64,000 nt of DNA from Nodosilinea sp. FACHB-141. Its GTDB lineage: Bacteria; Cyanobacteriota; Cyanobacteriia; Phormidesmidales; Phormidesmidaceae. A model generated the notes under the pieces. The model worked only from the letters and a program-made list of their open reading frames with translations. It did no database searches and was not told the origin of the DNA. The DNA is taken from the NCBI RefSeq assembly GCF_014696135.1, contig NZ_JACJPP010000011.1, positions 248,001 to 312,000 on the forward strand, read 5' to 3'. A program made the position numbers and the translations under genes. Of this stretch, positions 56,032-64,000 are shown piece by piece. Within the stretch, counting starts at the first letter, position 1; each line of letters opens with the position of its first letter.

Positions 56032-57318
56032 GTGAATCAAGTCTTACGCGTCAACCGAGCTACGGCGCTGGTGCTGAGGCCGGAGCCGCCAGGGCAGTTG
56101 GCTGCTAATGAGCAGGTAGCGATCGCCGCTGGCAGCGTCTATCCGCTGCAATCTTACGCCTATGCCGACGTTGACGGCGGGTTTAACGGCCACATCAAAG
56201 TGGCCTTTCGCGACAGCGCCCCCGGTGGGTTTAACACCTGGTTTGTGCCCAGTCGCAATACCCAGGTAGAGTCGGATGGCGTTGTGGTCTACCCCCAGGA
56301 AGACCAGGAGGGCATGCCCGTGCTGTGGATTAACACCAGCACCCTGCTAAAGCGCCGCCCCCTCGACTCGGCTCTGCTCAACCCCAGCGAAACTGTAGCC
56401 GTGGATCGGGGCCAATCCTACAACCTGCACTCCTACGCCTTTGCCGATAGCCAGGGCAACTTTAACAATCACATCAAAATTGCCATTCGCAACCCCGAAG
56501 ACTTTGTCAATGGGCTGAGCACCTGGTTTGTGTATACTCCCCACGCCTTTGTCACCCTCGACAACGATGTGGTGTTTCCGCGCCCAGACTCCAACGCCTT
56601 TGTCCTGCGCGTGACTGCTAACACTCTGTTTAAGCGTCGCCCGGTCGACAATAGCCAACTGGCTCCTAACGAGCGAGCCACCGCCTCGCCAGGCACAACT
56701 ATCGTGCTCAGCAGCTACGCTTTTGCCGATGCCCAGGGGTCGTTTAACGGCCACATTCGCTTTGCGATTAAGTATGTCAAAGACGACATCAATGGGTTGA
56801 ATACCTGGTATGTGTTCCAGGGCCATGCGCGGGTCGAGCGGGCCGGAGTGGTTGTGTATCCACCTCCGACGGCACCGGCGCCGCCCCAGTATGTGGGCCG
56901 TCCCTTTCGCCTACCGGGCAATACGTCGACGTTCTACACCGACCAGCCTATTATTCCCGGAGGCAGCTTTACCTGGGGAGAAGCCACGCGGGAGGCCACG
57001 CGCATTCCTGAAACCCAGGCGATCGTTGACAACATTATCGGCCTAGCTCGGGCACTCGAGACAGCACGCGATCGCCTCAACCGCCCCTTTCAAATCACCT
57101 CCTGGTATCGTCCCCCAGCGGTGAACGCGGCGGTGGGTGGAGCGACTCGAAGCCAGCATCTTTTCGGCCGCGCCGCCGATATTCAGGTGCAGGGGCTCAG
57201 CGGTCGCCAAGTAGCCAACGCGCTGATGCTGAGCTGGCCTGGGGGTATGGGTATCTACGGCAATATCCCCAACATCATTCACCTCGATACCGGCCCCAAA
57301 CGCACCTGGGGATTTTAG
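56032..57318 (+). CDS. M15-type D-Ala-D-Ala peptidase with three N-terminal repeats
   Basis: A 428-residue protein; GTG 56032 is preferred over TTG 56002. Residues about 1-285 are three repeats of roughly 85-90 residues, each with SYAFAD-QG-FN-HIK and an NGL-TWFV core. The C-terminal domain (about 290-428) is a peptidase M15A with SWYRPPAVN, the zinc motif SQHLFGRAADI and IIHLDTG. It may trim peptidoglycan cross-links; the repeats may bind the cell wall. No signal peptide is seen, so export is uncertain. Confidence 0.85.
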   Translation: MNQVLRVNRATALVLRPEPPGQLAANEQVAIAAGSVYPLQSYAYADVDGGFNGHIKVAFRDSAPGGFNTWFVPSRNTQVESDGVVVYPQEDQEGMPVLWINTSTLLKRRPLDSALLNPSETVAVDRGQSYNLHSYAFADSQGNFNNHIKIAIRNPEDFVNGLSTWFVYTPHAFVTLDNDVVFPRPDSNAFVLRVTANTLFKRRPVDNSQLAPNERATASPGTTIVLSSYAFADAQGSFNGHIRFAIKYVKDDINGLNTWYVFQGHARVERAGVVVYPPPTAPAPPQYVGRPFRLPGNTSTFYTDQPIIPGGSFTWGEATREATRIPETQAIVDNIIGLARALETARDRLNRPFQITSWYRPPAVNAAVGGATRSQHLFGRAADIQVQGLSGRQVANALMLSWPGGMGIYGNIPNIIHLDTGPKRTWGF

Positions 57319-57483
57319 AGCTAGTGCTTGACTGAGAATACAACGTGCCATACTGACCTCCCAAGGGAGCTATATCTGCAGTCCATATTGCTCAGAGCCA
57401 CGGTTGAAATGGACCGGTGCCTGCAACGGATTGCGATCGCTGGTTATGATAAAAGCGATTAAATTGATGTTTGCTAGATTGCT

Positions 57484-57729
57484 ATGCCTCAGCCCAAACA
57501 TACCCAGGCCCACCTGTCGCGCACGGTGCCCAAAGACCAGTCTGAATTCTTCAAAAAGCGCACCCGTGATTCGATGGAGTACTACATGGGTGCGAAGCTG
57601 CTAGAGGTGGGGGTGAACCCAAAAAATACTGTCTATCGCTGGACTTCGGAGATTAAGGGCAGCCAAGAAGTGATTACTGTGAGCGCCTACTGGGGCGATT
57701 CGCGCGAAAAGCTTGAGGCGTCAGAATAA
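57484..57729 (+). CDS. Small hypothetical protein
   Basis: An 81-residue protein not recognised by me. It is hydrophilic with a basic middle (FFKKRTRDSMEYYMGAKLLE) and a C-terminal strand pattern (EVITVSAYWGDSREK). No strong ribosome binding site is visible. It is convergent with rsmB, 20 bp apart. Codon use looks like the chromosome, which is the main support. Confidence 0.55.
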   Translation: MPQPKHTQAHLSRTVPKDQSEFFKKRTRDSMEYYMGAKLLEVGVNPKNTVYRWTSEIKGSQEVITVSAYWGDSREKLEASE

Positions 57730-57748
57730 CGGTTTTTTGAAGGGCATA

Positions 57749-59131
57749 TTAAGCCTGCTGGAGCTTCACCATAAAGAACCCATCCATGTTTTGGCGGTGG
57801 GGCCAGACGCGCACCCAACCAGCGGAGGCAACCTCTAGCTCGTCCCCAAAGTCGGGTGCTGGCGGCTGCACCTGCCAGGTGGGATAGGCGCGGCAAAATG
57901 ATTCAATCACCGCCTCATTTTCGGCGGGGTGTAGCGTGCAGGTGGCATAAACCAGAGTGCCGCCGGGTTTGACGCAGTAGGCAGCTTCGGATAGCAGAGC
58001 GCTTTGCAGTTCGGCTAGCGTCGCTATGCTGTCTGAATTTTGTCGCCAGCGAGCGTCGGCGTGGCGGTGCAGGGTGCCCAGCCCCGAGCAGGGGGCATCG
58101 ACCAAGACTCGGTCGGCCTGACCGTGAAACTGAGCTAAGTCAGTGCTGTCGCCCGCGTGGGTGTGCAGGTTGGTAAGGCTCAAACGGGTGGCATTGGCGG
58201 TAATCTTTTTGAGGCGGGAGGGGGCGCGATCGCAGGCCCACACCTTGCCACCTTCCCCCACTATCTCTGCCATCTGGGTCGCCTTACCCCCCGGTGCTGC
58301 ACACACATCCAGTACCGTCTCTCCGGGTTGCGGATCGAGCAGTAGCCCCACTAGCTGGGCACTGGCATCCTGCACGCTCCACCAGCCGGCTTCATAGCCG
58401 GGCAGGTTGGTGAGGGCTCCCTGGTGGTTCACCAGGCGCAGCCCCCAGGGAACACCGGGGATAGGTTCTACTGCAATATCTGCGGCGGCAAAGGCAGTTT
58501 TCACTGCTTCGACCGTGGCCTGCTGGCGGTTGACCCGCAGGTCGATGGAGGGCACCTGGTTAAACCACTGGCAGAGCTGATCGGTTTCTTCCGCGCCAAG
58601 TTGGTCGAGCCATAGAGCGATGAGCCAGTCGGGGTAGCTGTGACAAATGCCCAGGGCGATCGCCGAGTCATCGGGCAGGGCTAGGGGGTCGGTGCCGCCT
58701 TCCGACTGGCGCAGGTACTGGCGCAGCAGGCCATTTACTACCCCAGAAAGCTTACCTAACCCGTTCGCCTTGGCTAGATCAACGCTGGTATTCACCGCCG
58801 CCGAGTTGGGCACGGCGGTTAGATAGCGCAATTGATAAAGCCCCAGATGCAGCACAAGGCGCAGCACTGGGGGCTGTTTGTCCGCTGGGCGACTGCCCAG
58901 CTGATCGATGAGAGCGTCTAGGGTTCGCTGGCGGCGAACGATGCCATAGACCAGCTCAGTGGCAAAGGCGCGTTCGGCGGAGCGTTCCCCTGGGGAATCA
59001 CTTTCGCTCAACTTGGCCTGACCCAATGTGCGGTGTAGGGCTACATCGGCGTAGGCCCCAGCTTGCACCTGAAGCAGCACGTTTAAGGCCAGTTGCCGTG
59101 CCCCAGAAGGTGCAGCAGCCCGAGTAGTCAC
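57749..59131 (-). CDS. rsmB: 16S rRNA m5C967 methyltransferase
   Basis: A 460-residue enzyme that methylates cytosine 967 of 16S rRNA. The N-terminal third is a NusB-like RNA-binding domain (FATELVYGIVRRQRTLDALI), followed by the SAM-binding DVCAAPGGKATQMAEI and the two catalytic cysteines in VDAPCSGLG and YATCTLHPAEN. GTG 59131 is chosen; TTG 59143 is possible. The 62-residue gene and petN lie just upstream on the same strand. Confidence 0.93.
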   Translation of the reverse strand: MTTRAAAPSGARQLALNVLLQVQAGAYADVALHRTLGQAKLSESDSPGERSAERAFATELVYGIVRRQRTLDALIDQLGSRPADKQPPVLRLVLHLGLYQLRYLTAVPNSAAVNTSVDLAKANGLGKLSGVVNGLLRQYLRQSEGGTDPLALPDDSAIALGICHSYPDWLIALWLDQLGAEETDQLCQWFNQVPSIDLRVNRQQATVEAVKTAFAAADIAVEPIPGVPWGLRLVNHQGALTNLPGYEAGWWSVQDASAQLVGLLLDPQPGETVLDVCAAPGGKATQMAEIVGEGGKVWACDRAPSRLKKITANATRLSLTNLHTHAGDSTDLAQFHGQADRVLVDAPCSGLGTLHRHADARWRQNSDSIATLAELQSALLSEAAYCVKPGGTLVYATCTLHPAENEAVIESFCRAYPTWQVQPPAPDFGDELEVASAGWVRVWPHRQNMDGFFMVKLQQA

Positions 59132-59144
59132 GATTTTAGCCAAG

Positions 59145-59333
59145 CTAAGATTTTGCGCGCCGTTTGGAGGTCTGCCGATCGCGCTTGGCGGTCTGCTCGT
59201 CGTTTTTGCGGCGGCGGCGATCGCGCCAGTCGGCGGCGGTTAGATAGGCCACGCCGCCGGTTACGACGACCATTAGCACCAGGGCAATGGTGGCCAAAAT
59301 GCTAAAAGCTTGAGCTTGTACAGTTGCTTCCAT
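59145..59333 (-). CDS. Small single-membrane-span protein next to petN
   Basis: A 62-residue protein: one hydrophobic segment at about 9-32 (FSILATIALVLMVVVTGGVAYL) followed by a strongly basic tail (RDRRRRKND...KRRAKS). It is encoded between petN and rsmB on the same strand, 17 bp after petN. It looks like a small thylakoid protein but I cannot assign it to a known photosystem or cytochrome subunit. Confidence 0.7.
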   Translation of the reverse strand: MEATVQAQAFSILATIALVLMVVVTGGVAYLTAADWRDRRRRKNDEQTAKRDRQTSKRRAKS

Positions 59334-59350
59334 AGCTATAGACGCTGGGT

Positions 59351-59440
59351 TTAGAAACCGTTGCGACCCCAGACCACCATCGACAAAGAAAAGGTAAAGA
59401 CGACCAGTAGTGAAACCCAGCCGAACGACAGAATGTCCAT
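59351..59440 (-). CDS. petN: Cytochrome b6f subunit 8 (PetN)
   Basis: A 29-codon gene; translation begins [12 protein letters not shown] and ends MVVWGRNGF followed by TAA. This is the conserved PetN, a single-span subunit needed for assembly of the cytochrome b6f complex in the thylakoid. AAGAAAG lies 7 nt before the ATG. It is short enough to be missed by gene callers. The neighbours are the 62-residue gene and, further down, rsmB. Confidence 0.95.
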   Translation of the reverse strand: MDILSFGWVSLLVVFTFSLSMVVWGRNGF

Positions 59441-59554
59441 AGGTGCTTTCTTAAGACTCAAAACAACACAGCTACTTTTATCATAATGCCACGGCGTTTC
59501 CTCGCTTAAACATCTTGCTGCTCTGGGAAGCCAAGATTTCTGCTGGAAACCCGT

Positions 59555-60592
59555 CTATAGCCCCATCAAACAGCACAGCTTGTAGACGGCCCTAGCGCCC
59601 ACATTGCCGTCCCACTCGCCGTCGCCCACTTCACAGAGGTCAAAGCCGACGATCTGCCGCCCGCTGCGCACCACCTGGCGCAGCAGACAAAATACCTCTT
59701 CCAGCTCTAGCCCGCCAGGAACAGGGGTACCGGTGCTGGGGCAGAGCTTGGGGTCGAGACCATCGGCGTCGAAGCTGACGTAGACTTTCTCGGGCAGAGC
59801 CGCCACGATCGCCTCGCACTGCTGCATCCAGGGGATGCCCCGATAGGTATTTTCCTTCACCACCGAGTCGTAGTGGGTGACAACGCGCCCCTCAGACTGT
59901 TTGATCAGCGCCACCTCGTCGTGGCACAGGTCGCGAATACCCACCTGCACCAGCTTGCTCACCTGGGGCAGCTTCAGCAGGTTGTACATAATTGACGCGT
60001 GGGAGTAGCGAAAGCCCTGGTAGCCGTGGCGCAGGTCGGCGTGGGCGTCGATGTGCAGCACGCCAAAGTCAGGGTGGCGCTCGGCCAGAGCCTGTAGGTA
60101 ACCCAGGGGCACGCTGTGGTCGCCACCAATCACTCCTACCCGCTTGCCCTGGTCGAGAGCGGCGGCGGTCTGGGCGTAAAGCCAGCCGGTCATCTGTTCG
60201 CAGGCGTAGTTGACGTTGTCTAAATCGGTTTGAAGCAGGGGCTGGGTAGCGATCGCCACGCCCTCCTCCGTCGCTTGAATGACGCGATTTGCCGCTTCTC
60301 GCACCTGCTGATTGAGCTCGTACAAATGCTGGGGAATCGGCGGCATGAAGATGCCTTGGCGCCAGCCCTCGGGATTGTCGCGATCGTATAGATCGAGCTG
60401 GGGAGACGCTTCTAGCACCCGCTGGGGACCCTGAGCGGTGCCTTGGTGGTACGACACCGTTGCTTCCCAGGGCACGCCGAAGATGATAATGCCCGCTGTG
60501 TCGTAGTCGCAGGGCAGGCCGTAGAGGTTGCCGTTGTCGAGGCCGACACCACTGGGGTCGAAGGTTTGCAAATTGGCAGTTGAGGTAGTCAT
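59555..60592 (-). CDS. speB: Ureohydrolase, agmatinase-like
   Basis: A 345-residue arginase/agmatinase-fold enzyme. The metal ligands are visible in GGDHSVPLG, HIDAHADLRHG and SFDADGLDP. Agmatinase cuts agmatine to putrescine and urea, which would feed the SpeD-SpeE fusion encoded about 0.8 kb away. A caution from known biology: some cyanobacterial proteins named agmatinase are nickel-dependent guanidine hydrolases, and I cannot tell the two apart here, so the symbol is provisional. Confidence 0.88.
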   Translation of the reverse strand: MTTSTANLQTFDPSGVGLDNGNLYGLPCDYDTAGIIIFGVPWEATVSYHQGTAQGPQRVLEASPQLDLYDRDNPEGWRQGIFMPPIPQHLYELNQQVREAANRVIQATEEGVAIATQPLLQTDLDNVNYACEQMTGWLYAQTAAALDQGKRVGVIGGDHSVPLGYLQALAERHPDFGVLHIDAHADLRHGYQGFRYSHASIMYNLLKLPQVSKLVQVGIRDLCHDEVALIKQSEGRVVTHYDSVVKENTYRGIPWMQQCEAIVAALPEKVYVSFDADGLDPKLCPSTGTPVPGGLELEEVFCLLRQVVRSGRQIVGFDLCEVGDGEWDGNVGARAVYKLCCLMGL

Positions 60593-60608
60593 CGCAACGT
60601 GATTCTTC

Positions 60609-60947
60609 TCACTTTTCGGGAGGGATATGTACCTTTAATTCTTCAATTAAGGGAGGAATTTCTGATTGAACTACTTCCCAAACAATATCGAGGTTAATAT
60701 CATCGTAACCATGAACTAAGCGATTTCGCATACCGTTGATTTCTTGCCAAGAAATATTGGGCAAGTTTTGTCGAGTTGTCTCTGAGACACGTCTTGCCGC
60801 TTCAGCAATTACTAAAATCCTGCGAATGACCGCATCTTGGAGTTGAATATCCGCCACAAAATCGGTCTTTGAATATCGACCGATGTAAGCCACTATCAGC
60901 TCCGCTGACTGAAGCATGTCAAGCAGGAATTGAAGATCCCGTTGCAT
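60609..60947 (-). CDS. HepT-like toxin (DUF86 family)
   Basis: A 112-residue helical HEPN-type protein. It contains MRNRLVHGYDDIN, the R-x4-H-x-Y motif of HepT RNases. It overlaps the end of the MntA-like gene by 29 bp, the classic arrangement of a HepT/MntA toxin-antitoxin pair. In known pairs the nucleotidyltransferase adds AMP to the toxin tyrosine to silence it. Confidence 0.88.
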   Translation of the reverse strand: MQRDLQFLLDMLQSAELIVAYIGRYSKTDFVADIQLQDAVIRRILVIAEAARRVSETTRQNLPNISWQEINGMRNRLVHGYDDINLDIVWEVVQSEIPPLIEELKVHIPPEK

Positions 60948-61251
60948 AAATTACTTGGGCGGAGGAGAGAATAGCTTGGCGCCGTAGGTAATTGCGACTA
61001 GTTTCTATCCCTTGACGCGTAATCAGATCAACTCTTCTAGAGAATAGAACCGTCAGTTCTGCTTCCATCTGGTCGAGGGTGCAAAAGGTTGGATGAGCCG
61101 CTGGGCGAAATTGCACCATCACATCGACATCGCTGCCACCGTGAAAGTCATCGCGGAGAACAGAGCCAAACAAGGAAAACTCACTAACTTGCCAGCGATC
61201 GCAAAATTCAGCAATTTGTTCTATTGGTACTTCGATCTGAGCAACAACCAC
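60919..61251 (-). CDS. MntA-like nucleotidyltransferase antitoxin
   Basis: A 110-residue minimal nucleotidyltransferase with GSVLRDDFHGGSDVDVMVQF (about 28-47), the GSX10DXD motif. GTG start. It is the first gene of the HepT/MntA operon and its 3' end overlaps the toxin start. It would neutralise HepT by adenylylation, as shown for the family. Confidence 0.88.
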   Translation of the reverse strand: MVVAQIEVPIEQIAEFCDRWQVSEFSLFGSVLRDDFHGGSDVDVMVQFRPAAHPTFCTLDQMEAELTVLFSRRVDLITRQGIETSRNYLRRQAILSSAQVIYATGSSIPA

Positions 61252-61294
61252 GCTAGCTTAACCTGGGAACGGCAACCTACACTGCTCTGTAGAA

Positions 61295-61335
61295 AGGAGA
61301 TAGGAGATTGGCAAAGAATGCTTCTCCTATCTCCT
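61295..61335 (-). terminator. Terminator after the SpeD-SpeE gene
   Basis: A perfect 12-bp stem: AGGAGATAGGAG (61295-61306) with CTCCTATCTCCT (61324-61335), loop 17 nt. On the minus strand it is followed by TTTCT. It lies between the polyamine gene and the MntA-like gene. Confidence 0.7.
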
Positions 61336-61346
61336 AGTTTATTGCG

Positions 61347-62630
61347 TTAAGCCCTCAGCATGTTCTGCACAAAGGTGGGCAGCGCAAAGGCGGCTTGGTG
61401 CATGCCCACGTTGTAGTATTGCAGGCTGTGCTCGGCGGCAAAGACTTCAGACTTCGCCGCATCCATGCCCTGAATGGGGTGAGCCGCGCCCTTGGTGGCG
61501 TAGTTAAAGCTCCACATGCCCGTTGGGTAGGTGGGAATAAACGCCAAATAGCAGTACACGTTATCGTCGCCAAAAATGCCCTTCAAACAGTAGTGAATGT
61601 CCACAAAGGCATGCTGGTTAAACCGAGGTGACTCACTTTGGGCCGTGATCGCCCCACCAGGCTTAAGAATACGATGCACTTGCTGATAAAACGCCGTGCT
61701 AAACAGCCCCTCCGAAGGCCCTACCGGGTCGGAGGAGTCAATCACAATCAGGTCGTAGCTGGCATCGGGGGCGTTGGCCACAAAGGCGATGCCGTCTTCG
61801 ATGCGCAGGTCGAGCTTAGAGTCTTCGAGCGCCCCCGACAGCGAGGGCAAAAATTCCTTCGAAGCTCGCACCACAGCTTCATCGATTTCGACCATGGTGA
61901 CTTTCTCGACCTGGGGATGACGCAAAATTTCGCGCACGCTGCCACCGTCGCCGCCGCCGATCACCAACACATCTTTAAAGGTGGGGTTTAGCAGCATGGG
62001 CACGTGGATGATCATCTCGTGATAAGCATTTTCATCCTTTTCGCTGCACATCACCATGTTGTCGATGGTGAGCATTTTGCCGTAGGCAAAGGTGTCAAAA
62101 ATTTCGACGGTTTGGTAGGGCGATTTTTCGCGGAAAATGCGATCTCCCTTGTGGCGAATCGACAGCGCAATATCGTCGTTCTTGTCGGTAAACCAGACGC
62201 TGCGGCTCTGTTTTGGGGTCACCAGTTTATTGGTGATCTCGTCGCGCAGCTCACCCAGGTCAACGTCGATGCGCTCCAGCAGTTCGAGCTGGCCGCGGTT
62301 CATCTCTAGAGCCGAGCCGTAGTCGGCCTTGAAAGCGACCTTGAGCTTGTCGAAGGAGATCCAGGGATTGACAGTGTCGCCGCAGGTAAACAGATCAACC
62401 GCCGCGTAGCGGTACTCAGGCCAGGTGTGGATGGCCAAGTGACTTTCTTGAATCACCACTACCCCTGACACCCCAAAGGGCGAAAAATGGTGAAACACCG
62501 AGCTAATTACCGTGGCTCCGGCGTCGGCGGCAGCCCCTACCATGCTGCTTTCAATCAGCGGTACGTCGTTGAGAATGTCTGACGAGCAGCCAAAGAACTC
62601 AACCAAAATATGTCGTCCGAGCGAATTCAT
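61347..62630 (-). CDS. S-adenosylmethionine decarboxylase - spermidine synthase fusion
   Basis: A 427-residue fusion of SpeD and SpeE. Residues 1 to about 115 are bacterial-type AdoMet decarboxylase with the pyruvoyl-forming Ser63 in [12 protein letters not shown], His68 and Cys83 (VDLFTCG), at the same numbering as the Thermotoga enzyme from memory. Residues about 150-427 are an aminopropyltransferase with [14 protein letters not shown] and [13 protein letters not shown]. One protein would thus make and use decarboxylated AdoMet to form spermidine. SpeD-SpeE fusions are known in some bacteria. The putative agmatinase gene lies nearby. Confidence 0.93.
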   Translation of the reverse strand: MNSLGRHILVEFFGCSSDILNDVPLIESSMVGAAADAGATVISSVFHHFSPFGVSGVVVIQESHLAIHTWPEYRYAAVDLFTCGDTVNPWISFDKLKVAFKADYGSALEMNRGQLELLERIDVDLGELRDEITNKLVTPKQSRSVWFTDKNDDIALSIRHKGDRIFREKSPYQTVEIFDTFAYGKMLTIDNMVMCSEKDENAYHEMIIHVPMLLNPTFKDVLVIGGGDGGSVREILRHPQVEKVTMVEIDEAVVRASKEFLPSLSGALEDSKLDLRIEDGIAFVANAPDASYDLIVIDSSDPVGPSEGLFSTAFYQQVHRILKPGGAITAQSESPRFNQHAFVDIHYCLKGIFGDDNVYCYLAFIPTYPTGMWSFNYATKGAAHPIQGMDAAKSEVFAAEHSLQYYNVGMHQAAFALPTFVQNMLRA

Positions 62631-62935
62631 GCGCCCTTTCCCCCTTAGAGTTGGCCCAAAACAAAGATCGACTACTGTATCACTGTTTCAGAGTCTATTT
62701 CCCCAAGGCAGTGCGAGGCGCTGCCTTAGGGATCTTGTAATGGTGTAGACCCCCAGGGGTGTTTTTGCCTGTCGGGCAGATCACAAGTTGTCGGGGGGGC
62801 AGGTTGGGGGGCGATCGCGCTCAAAAGATGAGGCCTTCCTCCGCGCCACCTGTACCTTCAGGTTCATAGACCGCAAAGAATTGTGGGGAGTGGTTCTACC
62901 CCGGCCTAACCAACCAGGCTAGGCCACCTATTTCC
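62631..62935. promoter_or_regulatory. Upstream region of the SpeD-SpeE gene with a stem-loop
   Basis: No gene is seen. AAGGCAGTGC (62705-62714) pairs with GCGCTGCCTT (62718-62727), one T-G wobble, and a shorter ACCCC/GGGGT stem followed by GTTTTTG lies at about 62748-62765. The region lies between the peroxiredoxin stop and the SpeD-SpeE start, both on the minus strand. It may be a terminator of the first or a leader of the second. Confidence 0.4.
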
Positions 62936-63487
62936 CTACACCCCCTGCTGCAACTCATCTAGTGCTGCCAGCACCTCTTGGCTGTGAATCACTGGCTGCA
63001 CCCCCAAAAAGCGGGCTCGCATTGTGCCGTCGGGGCCAATGATATAGGTGTGCCGCAGCGACATTGCTCCCAGCCATGAGCCATAGGCTTTACTCACCGT
63101 TCCTTTTGGGTCAGACAGCAGCGGAAACTCTAACCCCTCCGAATCGCAAAACTCGGCGTGGGACTCAACACTGTCGGCACTAATGCCAATTACCTGAGCA
63201 TTGCGGGCTTTGTACTCAGCAATGTCGCGCTCAAAGCGCTGGGCTTCAATGGTGCAGCCGGAGGTAAAGTCGCGGGGGTAAAAATACAGCACTACCCACT
63301 GGTCGCGAAAGTCAGCCAGTGACATCTCCCCATCGCCAGCGTTGGTTGGCAGGGTAAATTCTGGAGCTGGCTCTCCTAAAGGAATTTGGGCACCCCCCAG
63401 GGCTAGAGCCGGAGCGGGAGATATGACCCAGCTCAGCCAGGCCAGACAAAGACATAAAACGGCCTGAAGTAAGCGACGGCGATTCAT
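62936..63487 (-). CDS. Peroxiredoxin Q/BCP with signal peptide
   Basis: A 183-residue peroxiredoxin. An N-terminal signal (about 1-29, ending SPAPALA) directs it to the periplasm or thylakoid lumen. The peroxidatic Cys is in YPRDFTSGCTIEAQRF, where Ser replaces the usual Pro before Gly-Cys. The usual PrxQ resolving Cys five residues on is absent (Gln), so a further Cys (EFCDSEGL) may serve or the enzyme is one-Cys type. It reduces hydroperoxides. Confidence 0.9.
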   Translation of the reverse strand: MNRRRLLQAVLCLCLAWLSWVISPAPALALGGAQIPLGEPAPEFTLPTNAGDGEMSLADFRDQWVVLYFYPRDFTSGCTIEAQRFERDIAEYKARNAQVIGISADSVESHAEFCDSEGLEFPLLSDPKGTVSKAYGSWLGAMSLRHTYIIGPDGTMRARFLGVQPVIHSQEVLAALDELQQGV

Positions 63488-63650
63488 AAAAATCCAGTCC
63501 TGGGGAATAGAAAATTAATGGAAAAAACGGAACTAATCAAGCTCCAAATCATCCGATCGCTAGAGATTTCTGAAGGCTTTTTAACCAAAGTTTACAATAT
63601 TGCTGTCTTCATTTTATGCCCGCTGCCGCTCCCTTCAAGGAACTTTTACG

Positions 63651-64000
63651 ATGCCTCTAACTACTGACCTACAAACCATTACCCTTGGCCCCAACGGCCC
63701 CACTGTACCGGCGTTGGGGGTAGGTACCTGGGCCTGGGGCGACTCCCTGTTTTGGGATTACGGTAAAGCCTATAGCGACAGCGACCTGCACGCCGCCTTT
63801 GAGGCTTGTCTCGACGCCGGCCTGACTCTGTTTGACACTGCTGAAATTTACGGTTTCGGCAAGTCAGAGCGGCTACTGGGTCAGTTTATGCAGCAGCGTC
63901 CTCAGCAGGCCGTGATTGCTACCAAGTACTTCCCGCTGCCCTGGCGATTTTCTCAGCAGTCGGTAGTAGATGCGCTAGCCGCCAGCCTCGATCGCCTCCA
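63651..64000 (+). CDS. Aldo/keto reductase, 5' part only
   Basis: The frame opens at ATG 63651 and runs off the right edge. It reads MPLTTDLQTITLGPNGPTV at the start, with GVGTWAWGD and LFDTAEIYGFGKSE, which carries the catalytic Asp and Tyr pair of the aldo/keto reductase family. It is divergent from the peroxiredoxin gene. The C-terminal half is outside the window. Confidence 0.9.
   Translation, partial: MPLTTDLQTITLGPNGPTVPALGVGTWAWGDSLFWDYGKAYSDSDLHAAFEACLDAGLTLFDTAEIYGFGKSERLLGQFMQQRPQQAVIATKYFPLPWRFSQQSVVDALAASLDRL

Overview
This window is cyanobacterial chromosome. The octamer GCGATCGC (the HIP1 palindrome) recurs throughout, and the window holds petN (cytochrome b6f), chlI (chlorophyll synthesis), a Tab2-type photosystem translation factor, a PacS-type thylakoid copper ATPase, glgC, and a lumenal-type peroxiredoxin. 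Most genes are GC-rich. A few islands are visibly AT-richer, around 40.3-42.0 kb and 51.4-52.0 kb. A filamentous Leptolyngbya/Nodosilinea-like organism is my guess from protein style; nothing here proves it.

Layout. 0-1 kb: a tRNA-Gly(TCC) gene followed 7 bp later by what looks like the left end of a Tn7-like, CRISPR-associated (type V-K) transposon: a TGTACA terminus and four TGTC(A/G)T sites spaced 19-21 bp. A 37-bp CRISPR-repeat-like hairpin lies a little further in. No transposase or Cas12k is in the window, so this is a remnant or solo end. 1-4.3 kb: copper module (Atx1 chaperone, PacS P-type ATPase, cupredoxin). 4.3-7.8 kb: NfeD-like protein plus two flotillins (membrane microdomain operon). 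7.8-9.0 kb: a 1.2-kb gap without a convincing gene. 9.0-14.2 kb: a 1742-residue DUF4347 protein with seven near-identical repeats. 14.5-20 kb: NhaC-type antiporter and a large hybrid histidine kinase. 20.4-25.2 kb: DUF1176-like lipoprotein and a translationally coupled pair of P-loop/STAND ATPases.

25-38.5 kb: cysC, BrkB-family protein, Nif3-like protein, ftsH, tRNA-Asp(GTC), MSMEG_0570-family protein, peptide-binding lipoprotein, a small kinase next to glgC, and two neighbouring genes sharing an unrecognised C-terminal beta-type domain. 38.7-40.2 kb: a ParM-like actin homologue and a candidate ParR-like partner, preceded by a perfect interrupted palindrome and followed by a strong terminator. 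40.4-41.9 kb: a seven-bladed WD40 propeller fused to an HNH nuclease, the best candidate for an undescribed system. 42.2-48.6 kb: chlI, ruvC, two GNAT acetyltransferases, a methyltransferase, a membrane GTPase and an FMN reductase. 48.7-54 kb: a ligase-associated-type DEXH helicase, an AT-rich orphan, and a TIR-FGE-sulfatase fusion. 54-64 kb: mtnP, Tab2, an M15 peptidase, rsmB, a 62-residue membrane peptide, petN, a ureohydrolase, a HepT/MntA toxin-antitoxin pair, a SpeD-SpeE fusion, peroxiredoxin Q and the start of an aldo/keto reductase.

Working groups visible from gene order: copper import and delivery to thylakoids (1-4.3 kb); flotillin scaffold (4.3-7.8 kb); polyamine synthesis (SpeD-SpeE with a nearby ureohydrolase); and scattered conflict or partition functions (V-K end, STAND pair, ParM/R-like pair, WD40-HNH, TIR-FGE, HepT/MntA). 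A family of G-rich/C-rich low-complexity repeats occurs in at least three intergenic places and also in frame inside two proteins.
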